Source of the DNA: SAR324 cluster bacterium
GTDB taxonomy: Bacteria; SAR324; JACQKK01
Direction: 5' to 3'
Length of the DNA stretch: 7,421 nucleotides
Assembly (NCBI GenBank): GCA_027296185.1
Contig: JAPUJL010000101.1
Location: forward strand, 1-7,421
Part shown: in pieces, positions 6,778 through 7,421 of the stretch
How the letters are laid out: the number at the start of each line of letters is the position of its first letter
How positions within the stretch are numbered: position 1 is the first letter of the stretch
Notes under the pieces: generated by a model
Told to the model about the DNA's origin: nothing
The model's input: only the letters and a program-made list of their open reading frames with translations
Databases searched by the model: none
Translations under genes and position numbers: made by a program

Positions 6778-7122
6778 GTCCATCCTCTTCGAGCGAACCG
6801 CTTGCCCGCGCGCCGCGGCTCGATATCCGGCTCAAGTCAACCCTGCCTCTGATTATCACAGAACTCCCGCGTTGGCTGCCGGTTCCGTTCGGCTTGCCGC
6901 CGCCGATGGGCGATCGCATTCTCGTCTGCCTCCGGCACCGTATCCGCGCGGGAGGTGCCCGTAGCGGGATGCGCACCGCCTTTGGCGATCGTGCTCGGGG
7001 AGCCGCTTCCTTCGCGCACCCGAATCCGCCGGCGCTGGATAGGCCGGACATGATCCGGATTCGCACGGAAAGGGTGCGGAGCCCCCGGAATTCGAAGGCC
7101 CCGCAAGACACTTACCGCGAAA
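6778..7122 (-). other. Long pqqA-pqqB intergenic region
   Basis: This 345-base stretch separates pqqA from pqqB. Frames crossing it look non-protein-like, rich in Arg, Pro and Gly with no family pattern. The pqqA-proximal part holds the overlapping hairpins listed at 7021-7105. Further on lies a bulged hairpin at 6954-6977 (GGTG and CCCG pairing with CGGG and CACC). A weak extended -10-like TGTGATAAT sits at 6860-6852 on the minus strand with no good -35. Nothing else was recognised. Confidence 0.5.
7021..7105 (-). promoter_or_regulatory. Chain of overlapping alternative hairpins downstream of pqqA
   Basis: Read in transcription order, four stems overlap one another in turn. H1 pairs 7105-7097 with 7083-7075: 9 bp including one G-U, beginning 17 bases after the pqqA stop codon. 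H2 pairs 7078-7074 with 7066-7062 (5 bp). H3 pairs 7063-7056 with 7028-7021 (8 bp perfect, CGGATTCG/CGAATCCG in plus-strand terms), stacked on an inner 5-bp stem 7047-7043/7033-7029. H4 pairs 7058-7054 with 7048-7044 (5 bp). H1 excludes H2, H2 excludes part of H3, and H3 excludes H4. The RNA could therefore switch conformation and limit read-through, favouring pqqA over the downstream genes. No strong T-run follows any stem, so this is not a classical terminator. Confidence 0.4.
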
Positions 7123-7182
7123 TTACTCGGCGCAGTACAGCGTCACTTCAAAGTTCATGTTGATTTCTTCGTATTTGAACAT
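7123..7182 (-). CDS. pqqA: PqqA, PQQ precursor peptide
   Basis: PqqA is the ribosomally made peptide whose Glu and Tyr side chains supply all carbons and nitrogens of PQQ. This 20-codon frame encodes 19 residues, MFKYEEINMNFEVTLYCAE, with the defining Glu-x-x-x-Tyr pair at Glu12 and Tyr16 inside FEVTLY, which closely resembles FEVTMY of other PqqA peptides. The ATG at 7182 has a strong ribosome-binding site GGAGA 6 bases upstream, and an in-frame TAA five codons upstream limits any extension. It stands at the expected place, first in the minus-strand pqq block. It is shorter than the usual 22-29 residues and lacks the common Lys-Trp start, carrying an acidic MFKYEE instead. Such a short gene is easily missed by automatic annotation. 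The Glu/Tyr spacing and context make the identification strong. Confidence 0.9.
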   Translation of the reverse strand: MFKYEEINMNFEVTLYCAE

Positions 7183-7210
7183 AAACAATCTCCATTAATT
7201 GAGAGATGAA

Positions 7211-7343
7211 CGTGTTTCCACGAAATAAGCCAGTGAGCGGCACGGCCGCTCACCGTTACGGCATCCGGACTGCCGGATGCGTCACTGGATTGCTCCTCGC
7301 CCCGAAGGCGCGGCGCCATTCCATCTCGGCGCCGCGGGCGAGG
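7211..7343 (-). promoter_or_regulatory. Multi-hairpin leader upstream of pqqA
   Basis: In transcription order the region forms three strong stems and one weak one. The first spans 7343-7295: an outer 7 bp (CCTCGCC 7295-7301 with GGCGAGG 7337-7343), a 7-base bulge, an inner 9 bp (CGCGGCGCC 7309-7317 with GGCGCCGCG 7328-7336) and a 10-base loop. The second spans 7280-7261: 8 bp perfect (GCATCCGG/CCGGATGC) with a 4-base loop. The third spans 7253-7233: 9 bp perfect (GTGAGCGGC/GCCGCTCAC) with a 3-base loop. The fourth spans 7222-7211: 4 bp (CGTG/CACG) with a 4-base loop, ending 17 bases before the pqqA ribosome-binding site. It could be a structured 5' leader, an RNA stabiliser for the abundant precursor message, or the end of an upstream transcript. 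The third stem is followed by TGGCTTATTTC, only a weak U-tract. Confidence 0.5.
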
Positions 7344-7373
7344 TTCAGGCAAAACATGAGTATCGTATTTGGT

Positions 7374-7389
7374 AACAAGCATCGTGCCA
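7374..7389 (-). promoter_or_regulatory. Possible sigma-54 (-24/-12) promoter for pqqA
   Basis: On the minus strand TGGCACGATGCTTGTT matches the sigma-54 pattern TGGCAC-N5-TTGCW with correct spacing: the -24 element is perfect, and the -12 element has T in place of the important C. Transcription would begin near 7362, just ahead of the hairpin leader. A weak sigma-70 reading overlaps it (ATGGCA, then TACGAT), so the sigma class is unsure. No enhancer-binding site can be checked because the window ends 32 bases upstream. Confidence 0.3.
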
Positions 7390-7421
7390 TCCTTCGAATA
7401 ATCCGTATGACGTTGATATGA

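Noticed and set aside
6911..6917. GCGATCGC octamer, like the cyanobacterial HIP1 sequence
   Set aside because: A single copy is expected by chance in GC-rich DNA, and the gene content does not suggest a cyanobacterium.
6837..7106. An 89-codon minus-strand frame filling the pqqA-pqqB gap
   Set aside because: Composition is Arg/Pro/Ala-rich, no ribosome-binding site was noted, and it runs through the hairpin region. It resembles no PQQ protein.
7272..7282. REP-element-like string GCCGGATGCG
   Set aside because: It resembles the head of enterobacterial REP sequences, but only about ten bases match and the rest of the consensus is absent. One copy in the window cannot establish a dispersed repeat.
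7155..7382. A 75-codon minus-strand frame across the pqqA leader
   Set aside because: It is out of frame with pqqA, overlaps its start, and passes through all three strong palindromes, which accounts for its runs of Arg and Pro. It has no recognisable similarity.
1..7421. CRISPR arrays, tRNA or rRNA genes, insertion sequences, prophage or att sites
   Set aside because: No regularly spaced repeats, cloverleaf-like sequences, transposase-like proteins or terminal inverted repeats with target duplications were seen on either strand.

Overview
The window is a PQQ (pyrroloquinoline quinone) cofactor region from a high-GC bacterium. The protein families and the PqqC-PqqD fusion suggest a proteobacterium that oxidises alcohols, methanol or similar substrates through periplasmic quinoprotein dehydrogenases. 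This is inferred from gene content; there is no rRNA or other phylogenetic marker, so genus and family cannot be given.

Layout. Six of the seven genes lie on the minus strand, so they are read from the right-hand end leftwards. First comes a leader with several perfect hairpins and a possible sigma-54-like promoter (about 7183-7390). Then follow a 19-codon pqqA (7123-7182), a 345-base gap with overlapping alternative hairpins, pqqB (5863-6777), a fused pqqCD (4786-5781) and pqqE (3636-4781). After a 296-base spacer with a candidate promoter and a 12-bp hairpin come two secreted accessory proteins. One is an ABC-type periplasmic substrate-binding protein of the PQQ-dependent alcohol dehydrogenase-associated family (2104-3339). 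The other is a seven-bladed YVTN beta-propeller of the PQQ-dependent-catabolism-associated family (892-1998). On the plus strand, converging on this block, is a small DoxX/DoxD-like membrane protein (377-859) behind its own good sigma-70-type promoter (207-235).

How the genes work together. PqqA is the precursor peptide whose Glu and Tyr side chains become the cofactor. PqqE, a radical SAM-SPASM enzyme, crosslinks Glu to Tyr with PqqA presented by the PqqD domain. PqqB is thought to hydroxylate the tyrosine-derived ring. The PqqC domain performs the last oxidation and ring closure. The PqqF/PqqG-type protease is not in the window, and neither is a quinoprotein dehydrogenase. The two downstream secreted proteins belong to families named for their association with PQQ-dependent alcohol oxidation, but the ATPase and permease usually linked to them are also absent here.

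The pathway is known. The less ordinary parts are non-coding: the hairpin-rich leader of pqqA, the competing hairpins between pqqA and pqqB, and the bulged hairpin ahead of the substrate-binding protein gene.
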